This document shows, one piece after another, positions 10,836-21,960 of a DNA stretch of 64,000 nucleotides. Source of the stretch: Anagrus nilaparvatae (Eukaryota > Arthropoda > Insecta > Hymenoptera > Mymaridae); contig JAKSXM010000263.1 of the NCBI GenBank assembly GCA_022575985.1, positions 13,248,001 through 13,312,000 of the forward strand, written 5' to 3'. The translations under genes were made by a program, and so were the position numbers. The notes under the pieces were generated by a model, which worked only from the letters and a program-made list of their open reading frames with translations, did no database searches and was not told the origin of the DNA. Every line of letters starts with the position of its first letter. Positions within the stretch are counted from its first letter, which is position 1.

Positions 10836-11177
10836 TTGAGTTATAAACATAGTTGTCAAAACGCAGTAGAAATTTATGAAGAGTTATACAAGGATGTTTT
10901 AAGACGAGCAAAACAGTCGCGGATGAACGACTTTTTTTATCAGAAAAATTAATCCTGAACTTAATTTCATTGAAATTTTGTATTTTTTGAAATAAAGTTA
11001 CGTACTTTTAGTCTTAAAATCATTTTTATAAAAAAAAAAATTAATTTTTATACCATTTGAACTTCTACGAACGTAACCCCTATTTTCCCATAAGAGTAAG
11101 GTCTTATTATCCGCGGTTTCGTTATCCACGGTACTTTTTAGGAACGTATCCCCCGCGGATAACGAGGGATGCCTGTA
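10836..11177 (+). mobile_element. 3' part of a Tigger/pogo-like transposon
   Basis: The right end reads as a terminal inverted repeat (minus: CAGGCATCCCTCGTTATCCG, ending at TA 11176-11177), as in pogo/Tigger elements that insert at TA. The element consensus resumes immediately after TA. The left half, including its inverted end, is missing. Confidence 0.65.
10839..10952 (+). pseudogene. C-terminus of Tigger-like transposase
   Basis: Thirty-seven codons are open up to a TAA at 10950-10952. They read VEIYEELYKDVLRRAKQSRM then NDFFYQKN. A charged helix ending in an (I/N)-D-F-F motif right before the stop is the usual tail of Tigger (DDE_1) transposases. The catalytic domain is absent. It is an isolated remnant within the HINE-like element. 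Confidence 0.6.
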
Positions 11178-11956
11178 CTTTCAAATACTAGTACTTTCAT
11201 GGGAATAAATGAGGTATTACATCCAAATTAAAAAAAAAAAAGCAGTTTGAGATTTTTTGATAAAAAAATGTTTGGAAAAGAAAATTAGGTCTTGATTCGA
11301 TAATGGTTTTGAAATATCACTAGTTAAAATATTTTCAGATATTAGTACTTTCATAGAATTAAATGAGGTATTACACCAAAAAAAAAAAAAAATATTGCAG
11401 TTTTTTTTATTTTTCTTTTTTTTTAATTTTGACAAAAAAAATTTTGAAAAAATTAAGTATCAGATCCAAAAAATTACAATAAACAAGGTTCTTAAAACTA
11501 GTACTTCCTAGGAAATAAATTAGGTACTACGTCCTAAACGAAAAAAAAAATTGGTATTTTTTGTACTTTTTTGTGAAAAAAATTTTAGAAAAAAAAATTT
11601 CAGAAAATTAAGTATGCGATTCGAGATATCATGTGAAAACCATACTTTCAAATATAAGTACTTTCATGGAAATAAATGAGGTATTACATCCAAATTAAAA
11701 AAAAAAAAAGTACCTCGAGCTTTTTTAGTGAAAAAATTTTTGAAAAAAAAATTAGGTCTTAATTCCATAATGTTTGTGAAATATCAGCGATTACATACGT
11801 ACGTACATACGTACGTACGTACACACACACATACACACATACAGACTTTTTTTAAAAACCGGTTTTTTAGCTTCCTGAGGTCTCAAAACGTGCTTATATA
11901 CCAAAAAATCAAAAAAAAAATTTTGACCGATCACAATGGTTCCTCTATGAAGAACC

Positions 11957-12139
11957 AAAAAAAATAAAATTTATTTCACAAATGGGTTAACGACATTTTA
12001 TTCATTATTTTGAATACTTTTAAAAAATTATTAGGAACGATTTTATTTTTTTATAACTGAAATCAACAAACTTTATTTATTTCTAAACCGATATAATTAA
12101 TATTTATAATAATAAATAATTTTATCATATTTTTCAGAT
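11957..12139. other. AT-rich spacer
   Basis: No gene or named repeat. Confidence 0.3.
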
Positions 12140-12260
12140 ATTTCACTTTTTAATCAAATTTTCAAAAAATTTTATTTTTCCCAAAAATAGTAAAAATTTA
12201 ATATCTCCAAAAGTACGATAGCTGAGTCACAAAACTATGGCCTATGTCACTCGCAAATAT
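12140..12260 (-). repeat. Helitron internal fragment
   Basis: The reverse complement shares a run of phrases with both Helitrons in the window (GGGTGACATAGGC-like, ATAGTTTTG, CAGCTATCGTACTTTTGGAG, GATATTAAATTTT). Neither terminus is present. Confidence 0.5.
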
Positions 12261-12552
12261 AATAACGCTATAATTAAGAGATTCTGACTGTAAAATGGAT
12301 CGCTTGTAAATTTTTTTATTTCAAATTAAATTAAAATAGCGCGGGTAAACGGCGGAACTTTGATGGCCCGACATACTCGTCGAGAACCCATAAATACCGA
12401 AAAATCTCATAAATAAACTGAGTATGTTTTAGCCTAATCTAAAAATCTAGGCTATTCCAGGCTGTCATACTTAACTTTTTTTTTTTGAAAAATTGTCCAA
12501 CTTTGTGGACCTGTAACTTTTTCCAGAACGCTGTTACGGTACCAAGTACCTT
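12261..12552. other. spacer, no gene
   Basis: On the minus strand this is immediately downstream of the primer-binding-like site, but it contains no gag reading frame. Confidence 0.3.
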
Positions 12553-12564
12553 ATCACGGTCGCC
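12553..12564 (-). other. primer-binding-site-like TGGCGACCGTGA
   Basis: Minus strand TGGCGACCGTGA complements the 3' end of insect tRNA-Arg (…TCACGGTCGCCA), a primer used by several Ty3/gypsy elements. It sits directly after the LTR-like block at 12565-12807. Confidence 0.5.
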
Positions 12565-12807
12565 ACCTAGATTCACTGGTTTTACCTCCTCGTCACTAAT
12601 AGAAATCTAAGAAAGTATTTAGGATCGAGAAAGGAGTCCACAAATAAATATACTTTTAATTATGAATATAATGATATTTATTATATAAGACGAAGCGCAC
12701 TGCTTCATGGAACAAAGCCGACTGACTGCTGGCTCCTTTTCTTTCTTTCTCCTTCTCTTTTCTCTCTCTTATTTATGAGGTGTTTCTATGTACCCTTAAC
12801 CTCCACA
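12565..12807 (-). repeat. LTR-like block of Ty3/gypsy element
   Basis: On the minus strand it starts TGTGGAGGTTAAGGG exactly where the pol homology stops, includes an AATAAATATC signal, and ends a few bases before the tRNA-Arg primer site. No second LTR was found upstream of gag, so identity of ends could not be compared. Confidence 0.45.
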
Positions 12808-13898
12808 TTTGTGGAGTTTACAGCTTTTATTTTTTCTTTTAATTGTCTTGTAAATCGACCAGTAGATACTTTCAGGCCAAATGGAAGTCTCAAATATACA
12901 TAAGTTGTTCCTTTAAATAAAAATCCAGTGTATTTAATGGAATCTTCCTGCAATTGTATGTTTAAAAATGCGTTTCTTAGGTCAATAGTAGAAAAATATT
13001 TAGATGATTTTACAGTTGCAGCTATCTCATCTATTGTTGGTGATTGATGAGTGTCACTTTCCATTCTCTTGTTGATGATTCTTGCATCAAGGCAAATCCT
13101 CAAGTCTCCATCTTTCTTTTTTTGGACTACTAATGGATTGATGTAGTCTGTGGGACTTTTTTTTATTACCCCTTGTCTCTCCATATCTTCAATCATTTTT
13201 TCTACTTTTGGCATGTGTACATCTGGTATTGGATATTTGGGACCTTTGAATGGTCTGTGATCAGTGATGTTGAGTTTTACTTTGTCAACCTTCATTTTTC
13301 CTAGACCCTCTTGAAATACTGCTTTGTTTTTTTTAATTATAGCTTGTATGTCTGCAGGATATTTGTCAAGTTTCAAGCTAAACATAATTTTTTCTTTATA
13401 GAACTTTACTTGCGTGTTTATGAAAGGCATTTTGATAGTTTTGTTAGCTAAATTGATTTTTGCTTTCAGTTTGGAGATGGCATCAACTCCCATTATCATG
13501 TAAGGTATGAAGCTGGAAATTACCATGAATTTCAATGATATTGGTTTATCTTGAATTGTTAATTTCAGCATGACTTGTGTTCTTATCTTCTTTTTTGCTC
13601 CACAAACTCCTCTGATGGTGGCATTGGCAACAGGTAGTCGGTGAACTTGATGTCCCGCTTCTATTTCTTCTAGCAGTTTCCCTGATATTGCTGAGACTTG
13701 TGCTCCTGTATCTATTAATGATAATATTAGTTTATTACCAACCTTGATCAAAGGATAGCCATGGCTCACTCCGCAGCCAATTGTTGATATTGTGAATTCA
13801 TCATCCGATAATTCATTCTTGCTGTCTACTTCTGCGTCAGTGTCTTCCCAATTGTTATCACTTGATTCCAGCCCACTTTTAACTTTCTCTATTTCCAC
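12786..13898 (-). pseudogene. Ty3/gypsy pol: protease and N-terminal reverse transcriptase
   Basis: One open frame of 370 codons. Residues about 45-150 are a retropepsin with the active-site triad LSLIDTGAQVSAIS and a later flap/hydrophobic stretch (YMIMGVDAISKL). Residues about 215-370 are the RT fingers and palm: PKVEKMIEDMERQGVIKKS, NPLVVQKKKDGDLRICLDA, FSTIDLRNAF with a catalytic Asp, and LPFGL. The frame is then lost at the LTR-like block, before the YxDD box, so connection, RNase H and integrase are missing. The start is arbitrary: in life this would be made by frameshift or readthrough from gag. It follows the gag relic at 14024-15331. Confidence 0.9.
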
Positions 13899-14023
13899 TT
13901 TTCTAATTTGCTTTGCTTGTTTTTCCTGCTGTTTTTTCGTGTTGTCTTTCCATGGTTGATGAATTTTCTGTTGTTTTGATCAGATTCTTGTGTCTTCTCA
14001 ACATGCTTTTGATTCCATTTGTT

Positions 14024-15331
14024 TTATGAATTACTTTGATTTCTAAACTGCTTACCTTCCATACGATCTTTGCCTCTGGCTTTAATTAATTTGTCTTCGA
14101 TGATTCCTATTCCATCTACTCTAGACAGGATTCTAGCCATCGTTTGCGGTTGGCGAAGTTTGACCTTCTCCACTACTCCTTCTGAGAAGTGCCATTTTAG
14201 AACATCAATAATTTTCTCAACTGTCGGAAAATGTTGTAAATATCTTGATTGACTTGCCCATTTTAGGAAGTAATTCTCTCTGGTACCTTCTCCTTGATAA
14301 GCTCCAGATCGGAGCCAGGCATGAATTTCTCGCTGAATGGGTTCAGACTAGAATTTAGCTACGAATCTTTCTTTCAAATCATTGTATGATCCTGTATCCG
14401 CAAATCTAACCCAATTTGCTGCCACACCTTTCATTGCAGTTTTGAAAACCTTCTTTCTTGCTTCATCGTCAATCAATTCACCTTCTCCTATTGATTCAAT
14501 TTGCTCTATAAACCATATGGGAATCATTTTTTTTATATCCCCGTTGAAATTTATATTGGCTAAGCGTATGGCTTTTGTAACTAAATTGATTTGATCTTGC
14601 GATGATCTTCTGACCTCTTGTGCTTCTGGTGCTTCCCCATGCTGATGATGATTAATGTGTTGTGGCTGATGATGCGGTGGAGATCTTGGGCGTTGATGGA
14701 GTTCAGGTTCCTGTACTTGCTTTTGGATTGCCCGAGGTTGTTGTAGAAGATTCTGAAGTGGCCATTGAAAAGGATGATTCTGTTCTCTTGGTGGGTGTAG
14801 ATTGGCTTGTGGTTCTAGTAATCTAATTCTTTCTAATTGCCAACTTCTTCTTTCTTCTTGCCAGCTTCTTCTTTCCTCTTGCCATTGTATTTGCATACCT
14901 TGCATACGTTCTCGGAGCTCATGAATCTCATTCAATGTATGGATGTGTATCTGTTTAAGATCAAGTTCATTGTCATTGGCTGGTGGTATTGGGGGATTGA
15001 ATTCTTGATCAGCTGTTATCATATTGCCCGTGCCTCTGTTGCGACGGTTTCTGCCACGCCCATTGTTTAAGTGGTTACCCCTCCTTTCATTAGCATGGAA
15101 ATTATCTTGTTCAAATATTTCTCTTGAGCGCTTGCGTGTCTTCCTTTCTCTTCTATCTGCTCTTCTTTGTAGTTCACGGCTGCGCGTATGTCCTGCAATT
15201 GGAGTTCTGAGCGTTTCGTCATTTCCTCCTTGCTGGATTTGAGGTTGAGTTTCAAGCTCGTGTTCCCCCGGAAGTGTGTTTTCCGCCATTTGTCTAAAAG
15301 TACAAAATTCTATTCTGTATTTTAAATTCAC
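14024..15331 (-). pseudogene. Ty3/gypsy gag with premature stop
   Basis: Likely start is the Met near 15289 (MAENTLPGEHELE). The N-terminal part is polar, with Arg-rich (RSRELQRRADRRERKTRKRS) and Gln/His-rich segments and duplicated WQEERRSWQEERRSW. It then enters a capsid-like helical region (INFNGDIKKMIPIWFIEQIE, FKTAMKGVAANWVRFADTG). A TAG at 14348-14350 interrupts it, but the same frame stays coding after it (REIHAWLRSGAYQGEGTREN and onward) to a TAA at 14024. Gag would assemble the particle. No zinc knuckle is visible before the pol frame begins near 13898. Confidence 0.85.
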
Positions 15332-15438
15332 TCGATTTTGTCACTAATAGTATTATTACTTTAATGCTTTTTATTAATTTTTTAATTTTTTTAGTTACCA
15401 CTTTTTTATATCCGCGTAACCAGTGTTTATTTAAGTAA

Positions 15439-16735
15439 TTTTTTTTTTTTTTTTTTTATTAATTAGATTATCATACAAGATTGTATAAAAGATTAGAAAT
15501 ACATTAAGAATAAAGTTTTTTAAGTTGCAAGAGAATTAATTAAATTTTGAAATAATATAAGAAATATATACAATGTAGTTTAAATTTACTTGTGAAAAGG
15601 ATTTAGTGGATAGTAAGTAGAGTAGAGGCAAGGCTAAAAATGGAGGATAGGGATCGAAAATAGATTGAGTTTAGGGGAGGTTTGTTATAGGTGGGATTTT
15701 TGGAAGTATCTAGAACTAGGTGAGGGCGATTTTTGGGACATAAGTTTCTAGAGGGAATGTAGACTTTTATTTTTTCCTTGAGCTAGTTTGGCATTTCGCT
15801 GTTTAGTACGTTATAGATGTGGACTGCACTAAGGTATTTTGCTCTTAATTTAACGTTTAACGAACCAAGCCTTATTCTGTCATGGGGAAGTACGAGATAG
15901 ATTTCTGATATCAAAAATATATCTAATAGATGCACTTAAAAGCTTTTGAAGACGTTTGTACTGCTGATCCGTTAAATTTCCCATGGGGAAAACACCAGAA
16001 TCAAGGATGGGTAAGACAAGAGCAGTGACTAGCTGCTTTCGGATTTTGATTGATGAGGTGCTTGAAATGCCTAAGTCTATATAGGACATAGTTGACTGAT
16101 TTAATAATGTAATTTACATGAGATCTCCATTTCATATCCTGATCGATAAAGAGTCCAAGGTTCTTATCAGTTTTAGAGAGTTGAATATTGGTACCGCTGA
16201 AGTAAAAAGAAGTATTTGTATTAAAGAAATTTGAAGATTTTTTCCGAAAATCATGAAATTAGACTTACCAATATTAATTTTGTAATTGTTAGCGGAACAA
16301 TAATTTTTTATTGCATGAAGATCAGTTTGTAGAAGGGACACTCCTAAGTTCAAGTCCTTATAGGGTACTTGAATGTAGATTTGCAGGTCATCTGCAAACA
16401 TAAGTCGTTTTGAGTAAGTTATTTTTAGGCCAAGATCATTTATAAGGACAAGAAATAGTAGAGGTCCTAGAACCAACCCTTGAGGAACTCCACCGACTAC
16501 CTTTAGCACTGAGGAGGATGCATTATTTATTATGACTGACTGGGTACGGTTTCTTAGGTACTCACTGAACCACCGAACAGTTTGGGGGGAAAAACCAATA
16601 GCGGAGAGTTTGTTTAAAAGAATAGGATGGGAAACTCTGTTGAAAGCTTTAGATAAATCTAACAAAAGTAGTATAGTAATGCAGGATCCTCGACACTACG
16701 CGTGCATGTTGAAATGTTATTGAAATTTTAATATT
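15439..16735 (-). mobile_element. 5'-truncated LINE, copy 1
   Basis: Minus-strand non-LTR element ending in a poly(A) tail (T-run 15439-15457 on plus). It is truncated inside the RT at its 5' end near 16700-16735. It lies just upstream of the gypsy gag leader. Confidence 0.8.
15605..16720 (-). pseudogene. LINE reverse transcriptase fragment (Jockey/CR1-like)
   Basis: Starts in the middle of RT domain 3 (LLLLDLSKAF, catalytic Asp), then VGGVPQGLVLGPLLFLVLIND and the active-site box LMFADDLQIY. The thumb continues after a frame change, with KIRKQLVTALVLPILDSGV and a C-terminal part read down to about 15605. At least one frameshift near 16100-16130 and a later stop break it. The enzyme would perform target-primed reverse transcription. 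Endonuclease and ORF1 are absent through 5' truncation. Clade is judged from motif style only. Confidence 0.85.
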
Positions 16736-17054
16736 AAAGCGCGCCTAATATTTTTTTTAAATTTAAATCCAATGTAAGTTAATATAAGATGCTTATGAAG
16801 GCTTATAAGACATATTGAGATTATAAAACTAGTTTGGGTATTAGTTATGGTGTTCAAAATAAACAATTAAACGTATTTTGTTAAAAATATATTTTAAATT
16901 TAAACAATTTTTATATTTTTAAAAAATGATGAAAATTATAATGTGTATAGTTGCAATTATTGCTCAAATAATATTTCTTATAAAAAAATTTTACTCAAAA
17001 AAATCTGTAAAAAAAATTATATCTATTTGAGAAAATAATATTTAAAAAAATTAT
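16736..17054. other. AT-rich spacer
   Basis: No gene or repeat recognised. Confidence 0.4.
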
Positions 17055-17793
17055 TTAAGGCGACTGTTCCGGGACAAAAAAATTTTTTTGTCAATTTTTA
17101 TTTTTTATATAAATGTGTTTACTAACTCTTTAAGAATGCCCAAAAAAATTTGTAAGTCTGAATCCCCCCCCCAAAAAAAAGTTATTCATATTTTCTTATC
17201 GCTTCGCGGGGGTCACTCTATACAAACCACAAACTTTAAACGCGTTTATCTCAAAACGGGTTTTTTGAAAACTGCGGGCGAAATTTTAGAAAAACTGCTC
17301 GATGGATTTAAATTTTTTTTTTTTTTTTTGAAAGCTTAATACATTTCCTCTGCGCCATCGGCTCCCGATTTTTCATTTTTTATTGAAAATGATAAATTTT
17401 CTTCAGTTTTCAACAAAAAAAAAGCCCATTTTTTCGAACAAAAATTTTAAAATCCGATAAAAAATTTTTAAATCAAAATTTAAAAAAAAGGGCGACGATA
17501 GCGCAGAGAGCAAGTTATCTAAATTAACCCATTTTTTTTTTATTTTTTTTTGGTGACCCAGAATGGAGTTACATCGCCCGCAGCTAGTGTACTTTTTTTT
17601 TAGACGTCTTTTCCAAACGCCATCTGTGGACAGAGCTTGATTTAAAATTAAAAAAAAAAAATTTTTTTGTTAAATGAAATACTTAATTAAAATAATTTAA
17701 AAAAAATTTTGTCAATATCTTTTATACTTATTTCAAAATCCACTTTACAAAATCACTCCAAAAAACGCCTCTGACCCGGAACAGTCGCCTTAA
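17055..17793. mobile_element. TTAA-flanked DNA transposon (non-autonomous)
   Basis: A perfect 15-bp terminal inverted repeat GGCGACTGTTCCGGG / CCCGGAACAGTCGCC (17059-17073 and 17775-17789) is flanked by TTAA on both sides (17055-17058 and 17790-17793). TTAA duplication is the hallmark of piggyBac-type transposition, although the ends differ from the usual CCC start. The 731-bp interior has no real ORF; the 83-codon ORF at 17088 is chance. Confidence 0.75.
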
Positions 17794-18125
17794 ATTAATT
17801 ATTGAGTTATTATGCAATAATGAACAAATAAAAATTAAATTAAAAAGTATAATATTTTAATATTTTAAATAATAAAAAAGAGTCGGTAATATAGTTTACA
17901 AACAATTTTAAAAATATAAAGCTTTAATGACTTTAATATTAACAAAGTACTAGCATAATGCTGTTATATATGCAAGCAACTCATGCCAGCATATAATCAC
18001 GCTTTGTGAGCTACAGTTTCTATCAAGTAGTGTGCCCAATAGTTGCGAGCATAAAGCTTGCATTAAACTGACAAGTAATGACAGCTCTTTTTGTACGAGC
18101 AACTATTTCTTATAGGGTAATCTAA
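17794..18125. other. AT-rich spacer
   Basis: No supported feature. The GC rises slightly near 17990-18110, without an ORF. Confidence 0.3.
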
Positions 18126-18805
18126 TAACTACTCAAACAAGCTCGGTAAACTGTTATAGGTCCTTAAATAATTTGACTGTATTAGGTGAACCAAAGACTA
18201 TTGCTTGTGTATTTTTTGTATTTAATGCTAAACAGTTAGTTTCCGCCCATGTTGCCACTCTTTTTGCATAACAAGAAAGAATAGCGATACCTTGTTTTAT
18301 TTCATGTGAGGGCACTTGCACATATATTTAAGATCATCAGCATACAATAGTCTGGAAACATCAGTTTCACTTAGGTGGTCTTGTAGGTCGTTCATATATA
18401 TACAAAATAGAAGGGGCCCCAGAACAGATCCTTGGGGAACCCCTATATTTATACTACGAGATGTTGATGTTGAAGTTTTTGAAAGAACGCACAAAGATCG
18501 AACAGTGAGATAAGACCAAAACCATTGTAGCGATGATTTGGAGAAGCAAAATATCAAATATCTTTCAGTTTTCTGAGGAGTTTTGATGGTGATACATTGT
18601 CAAAGGCCTTCGAGAAGTCAAACTGTAGAATAAGTGTAGCCAACTGCTTTTCTTTGCACATCCTAATATCATCAGTAAGTTTAATTAGGGCAGTCTGAGT
18701 ACTATGGTGCTTTCTAAACCCCGTTTGAAACGGGTCTAAAATGTTTGACTTATTCAAGAAGCTGACTACCTGATCATGGGCAAGCTTCTCAAGAACCTTT
18801 GACAA
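18126..18805 (-). pseudogene. LINE copy 2 reverse transcriptase
   Basis: Motifs in order: SKVLEKLAHDQVVSFLNKSN, DPFQTGFRKHHSTQTALIKL, ILQFDFSKAFDNVSPSKLL (catalytic Asp), then after a frameshift near 18555 INIGVPQGSVLGPLLFCIYM and the active-site box RLLYADDLKYM. A stop follows at 18297, but the same region reads on in another frame (thumb-like NCLALNTKNTQAIVFGSPNT) to about 18130. Two frame breaks make it non-functional. Confidence 0.85.
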
Positions 18806-19660
18806 AAAACATAGTAAAGCTATTGGCCGGAAATCTGACGTAGATGATGGAACTGGAACCTTTTTAAGAGCTAAGATACAGGATTTCTTCCATGCTGATG
18901 GAAAATGGCTTATGGATAGAGAAGTCTTAAATAGCTTTGTAAGATAAGGAGCTATTGTAGGAAGGGCTTTAGCAATAACACTTTAAGGAATGCCATCATC
19001 TCCCTTAGCCTGTGAATTAAAATGAGAAACAGCTAAGATTACATCATTTACAGAGACTTTCTGGAAAACAAAACCGTCTGGAGAGGCATCATTAATAATA
19101 TTAATAGAAGCTGTAGGATCTTCATGAGGAGAATTTGAGATTTTCAAATAATGTAAGTTCAGCTCATCAGGTAAAGAACCATGAAGCGCATCACTTACTT
19201 TTGGGATTAAACCCAATTAACGCATTTCCTTCCAGAAGTTTTTGTTTGCATTAAGTGTACTGTTTATGCGATTGTGCATATATGCACAACGGGCTATTTC
19301 TGATTTCTCTTCATAGGCATTGGCAAGAGCAAGAAATTCATTTAAAAGAGCAGGGAGGCCTGTCCTAGAGTATCGTCTGCTGGTGTCGTCCCGTTTTGAT
19401 CTTAATAGGCGTAATTCTGTATTTATCCACGGATATTTATTTTTTTTTAAATTTACCTTTTTTGCAGGAGCGAGTTTATTAATAGCGCTAGTCACATTAC
19501 TCGTCAATATTTCAACTCCATGATCAATATCAATAGTATCCTCAGGATTTAAATAAGTGGACCAGTCAAGTTTGCTTAAGTGTGTATTCATGTGCCGTAA
19601 TTTTGTTGAGCGCTTTATAAATATAGATGGTATTTGGAGGAGTAGCTTAGAACAAATCAA
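18806..19660 (-). pseudogene. LINE copy 2 endonuclease-RT linker
   Basis: One minus frame encodes the linker between endonuclease and RT (KLDWSTYLNPEDTIDID, KKNKYPWINTELRLLRSKRD, STLNANKNFWKEMR). An in-frame TAA sits at 19217, after which it continues (GLIPKVSDALHGSLPDELN ... KGDDGIP). A second stop at 18983 precedes more of the same frame (SVIAKALPTIAPYL). This conserved region positions the RT; stops show decay. Confidence 0.75.
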
Positions 19661-20025
19661 TTGTAACCGATATTATTTCATGTCTACTCGGAAAATTCGG
19701 CAATAGTTTGTCAAAACTTTTTATTGTGTCACAATTGTCAACATATATGGAGTCTATCCAAGTGTCATTTTTGGTGTTATGATGTGTTGGACCTGTTTCT
19801 ACCAATTTAAAAGATATATCATCCATTAGGTCGGTTAAAAAACGAGTATCTGAATCATTAACTTTTGAAATATTAGCATTCCAATCTCCCATTACTATTT
19901 TATGAGTAAAATCAGGACAATAGGTGTCAAGAAGTTCAACGAAGTTGCTATCTGATCTGATAGAGACATCAGGTGGTCGATAGACGAAGACAACTAAAAT
20001 GGGAGTCAAAATTCCAAACAATTAG
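19647..20025 (-). pseudogene. LINE copy 2 endonuclease, C-terminal half
   Basis: Exo/endonuclease (APE-type) motifs are visible: VFVYRPPDVS, HKIVMGDWNANIS (GDxN box), TWIDSIYVDN, and FPSRHEIISVTI (final His, normally SDH). The N-terminal half with the Asn/Glu residues is missing at 20025. It overlaps the next frame by 14 bp, which marks a frameshift. Confidence 0.8.
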
Positions 20026-21070
20026 TATTGAATTCTTCAGAATACAACCTATATTAAATTTTTTTAGAATAGTTTCAAGTTTCTTAGAAAAGTGTCGTGT
20101 TTTATAGAAAAATTTTAATTTCAATAATTTTTATGCAATTATAGCATTCAAATATTAATATTAATATTCAATGTAGCAGCATAAAAACAATTATAAGTTT
20201 TCTTCAAAAAATTTCCTGTTTTCTATAAACGTAGAAATTTCAATAGTTTTTATGGTATGATATCATTGAAATGTTAGTTAGAATTAAGCAGAATATACCC
20301 TATTATAAATTTTCTTCGAATAGTGTCCTGATTTAATGAAAAATTTTTAATTTCATGTACTATTATGCAATAAAAGAATTCAGATATTAGTATTCACTGT
20401 ATCAGAATATACGCCAATATAAATTTTCTTCAAAAAATGTCGTGTTTTATGTAAACATTATAATTTTAATAGTTTTTATTAATTGATAGCATTGAAATAT
20501 TAGTATTCAATTTAGCAGATCATACCATTCATTAAATTTTTTAGTATTGTGTCCCGTTTCTTAGAAAAATCTAAATATTAGTATTTAATGTAGCAAAATA
20601 TTCTCCGTTATAAATTTTCTTCAAAAAATGTCCTGTTTTATATAAATATTGTAACTACAATTATTTTTATACAATTATACCATTTAAAATTAGTTTGAAT
20701 TAAGCAGAATATACCCTACTTTAAATTTTTTTCGAGTAGTGTCCCGTTTCTTAGAAAAGTCTAAATATTAGTATTCAATGTAGCAAAATATACTCCATTA
20801 AAAATTTACATCGAATATTGTGCTGTTTTATTGAAAAGTTTTAATTTCAATTATTTTTATGCAATTAAAGCATTAAGATATTAGTATTAAATTTAGCAAC
20901 ATATACAACAATATAAATTTTCTTTAAAAAATCTACTTTTTTATATAAACATTGTAATTTCAATAGTTTTTATACAATGATAGCATTGAAATATTAGTCT
21001 TCAATTTAGCAGAATATACCCTAAATTAATTTTTTTTCGTATTATGTCCCGTTTCTTAGCAAAGTTAAAA
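20024..21070. repeat. 115-125-bp minisatellite
   Basis: About nine imperfect units, each containing TTAGTATTCAATGTAGCAGAATATA then AAATTTTCTTC, GTGTCCTGTTTTAT and TTTCAATAGTTTTTAT. The start coincides with the broken 5' end of LINE copy 2. One stray unit occurs at 9.03-9.17 kb. Confidence 0.7.
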
Positions 21071-21394
21071 GTTTCTAAGAAAAAGCATCAAAAGTTTCAT
21101 TATAGAGTAATATTTGTATTGGCTGCACAGTTCGCTTGTAGAGGAAATAGATCTGGCAAAAATGCCGAAAGATTCTGAACACGGGAGGTCAATGTTGATT
21201 CCGTACATAAACAGGATTTACCTTCAAATAAATCAAACTCATTCCTTTTTTGCCAAGTTTTAGACATAACTTAATTTTATAATCCAGGTTCTTTACATTT
21301 TTTTGTTAAAAATTTTTTTTGAAAACTTAAATAAAAAATTAATATTTAGTGGCAAAAATTATTTAAACTCAGCAAAAAATTATAGGATTAAGAT
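21071..21394. other. spacer, no gene
   Basis: A patch at 21110-21230 has more balanced composition, but no ORF or motif. Confidence 0.3.
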
Positions 21395-21960
21395 ACTACT
21401 CTAACAAAAATGACCACGTAGTTATACTCCCTGGCTCAGAGAGTTATTTCAGGGAGTTAACTCCCTGAAATTTCTGTCATTTCCTCGAATACCTTCGGAA
21501 TGAAAATGGGCTGTACAAGGGAAAACTGATATCCTGGAGACGTAATTTTTAATTTTTCATCTAAAACAATGTTCTAATTTTCCAATTTTCCAATATGGCG
21601 GACCAAAAAACACAAAAATAATAACTTTCTGCATTACCTGGGGGTTTTTGGGTCGAGAAAAACATTTTTATGAATGAAAATTTTCATTTTTTAGCCCCCA
21701 CATATTTTCCAATATTCCAATATGGTGGACCTAAAAACATTTCAGAATAAGCTTTTTACATTGCCAGGGGGTTTTCGAGGTCGAGAAAAACATTTTTATG
21801 AATGAAAATTTTAATTTTTTAGCCCCAACATATTCTCCAATTTTCCAAGATGGCGGACCAAAAAACATGAAAATAAAAACTTTCTACATTACCTGGGGGT
21901 TTTCGGAATCAAGAAAAACGTTTTTACTAATGAAAATTTTCTTTTGTTTGCTGTATTATA
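21395..21960 (+). repeat. dispersed repeat with 128-bp tandem units, copy A
   Basis: Begins AAAAATGACCACGTAGTTAT and GAAAACTGATATCCTGGAGA, then has three tandem units, each with CCAAT/GATGGCGGACC, CCTGGGGGTTTTCG and AGAAAAACATTTTTATGAAT. ATGG boxes at 21595, 21722 and 21850 give a 127-128-bp period. The same head and units recur at 60118-60770. Confidence 0.75.

Larger units (their letters stand above)
9286..11956 (-). mobile_element. HINE-like (Helentron-associated) element, copy 1
   Basis: Minus-strand 5' end carries the hairpin GGTTCCTC-TAT-GAAGAACC (11938-11956). The 3' end has an inverted copy of GGTTCCTCAT set about 27 bp inside the terminus, then the hairpin GCCAA-TTAC-TTGGC (9292-9305) and AGGGTA. 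Just inside the 5' end is a CATA/CA microsatellite (11788-11850), and the body is an imperfect minisatellite of about 150-bp units (GTACTTTCATGGAAATAAATGAGG). Asymmetric terminal inverted repeats, a 3' stem-loop, a microsatellite and insertion into T-runs are described for Helentron/HINE elements. No coding capacity of its own. A Tigger fragment interrupts it. Confidence 0.6.
18126..20025 (-). mobile_element. LINE copy 2, endonuclease plus RT, both ends missing
   Basis: Minus-strand non-LTR retrotransposon coding block from the endonuclease to just past the RT active site. No 5' UTR, ORF1, 3' UTR or poly(A) is recognisable. It is distinct in sequence from copy 1 and from the R1-like copies at 27-33 kb. 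Confidence 0.85.

Noticed and set aside
9966..11435. Phe/Lys-rich ORFs on the minus strand
   Set aside because: They arise from A/T-rich minisatellite units of the HINE-like element.
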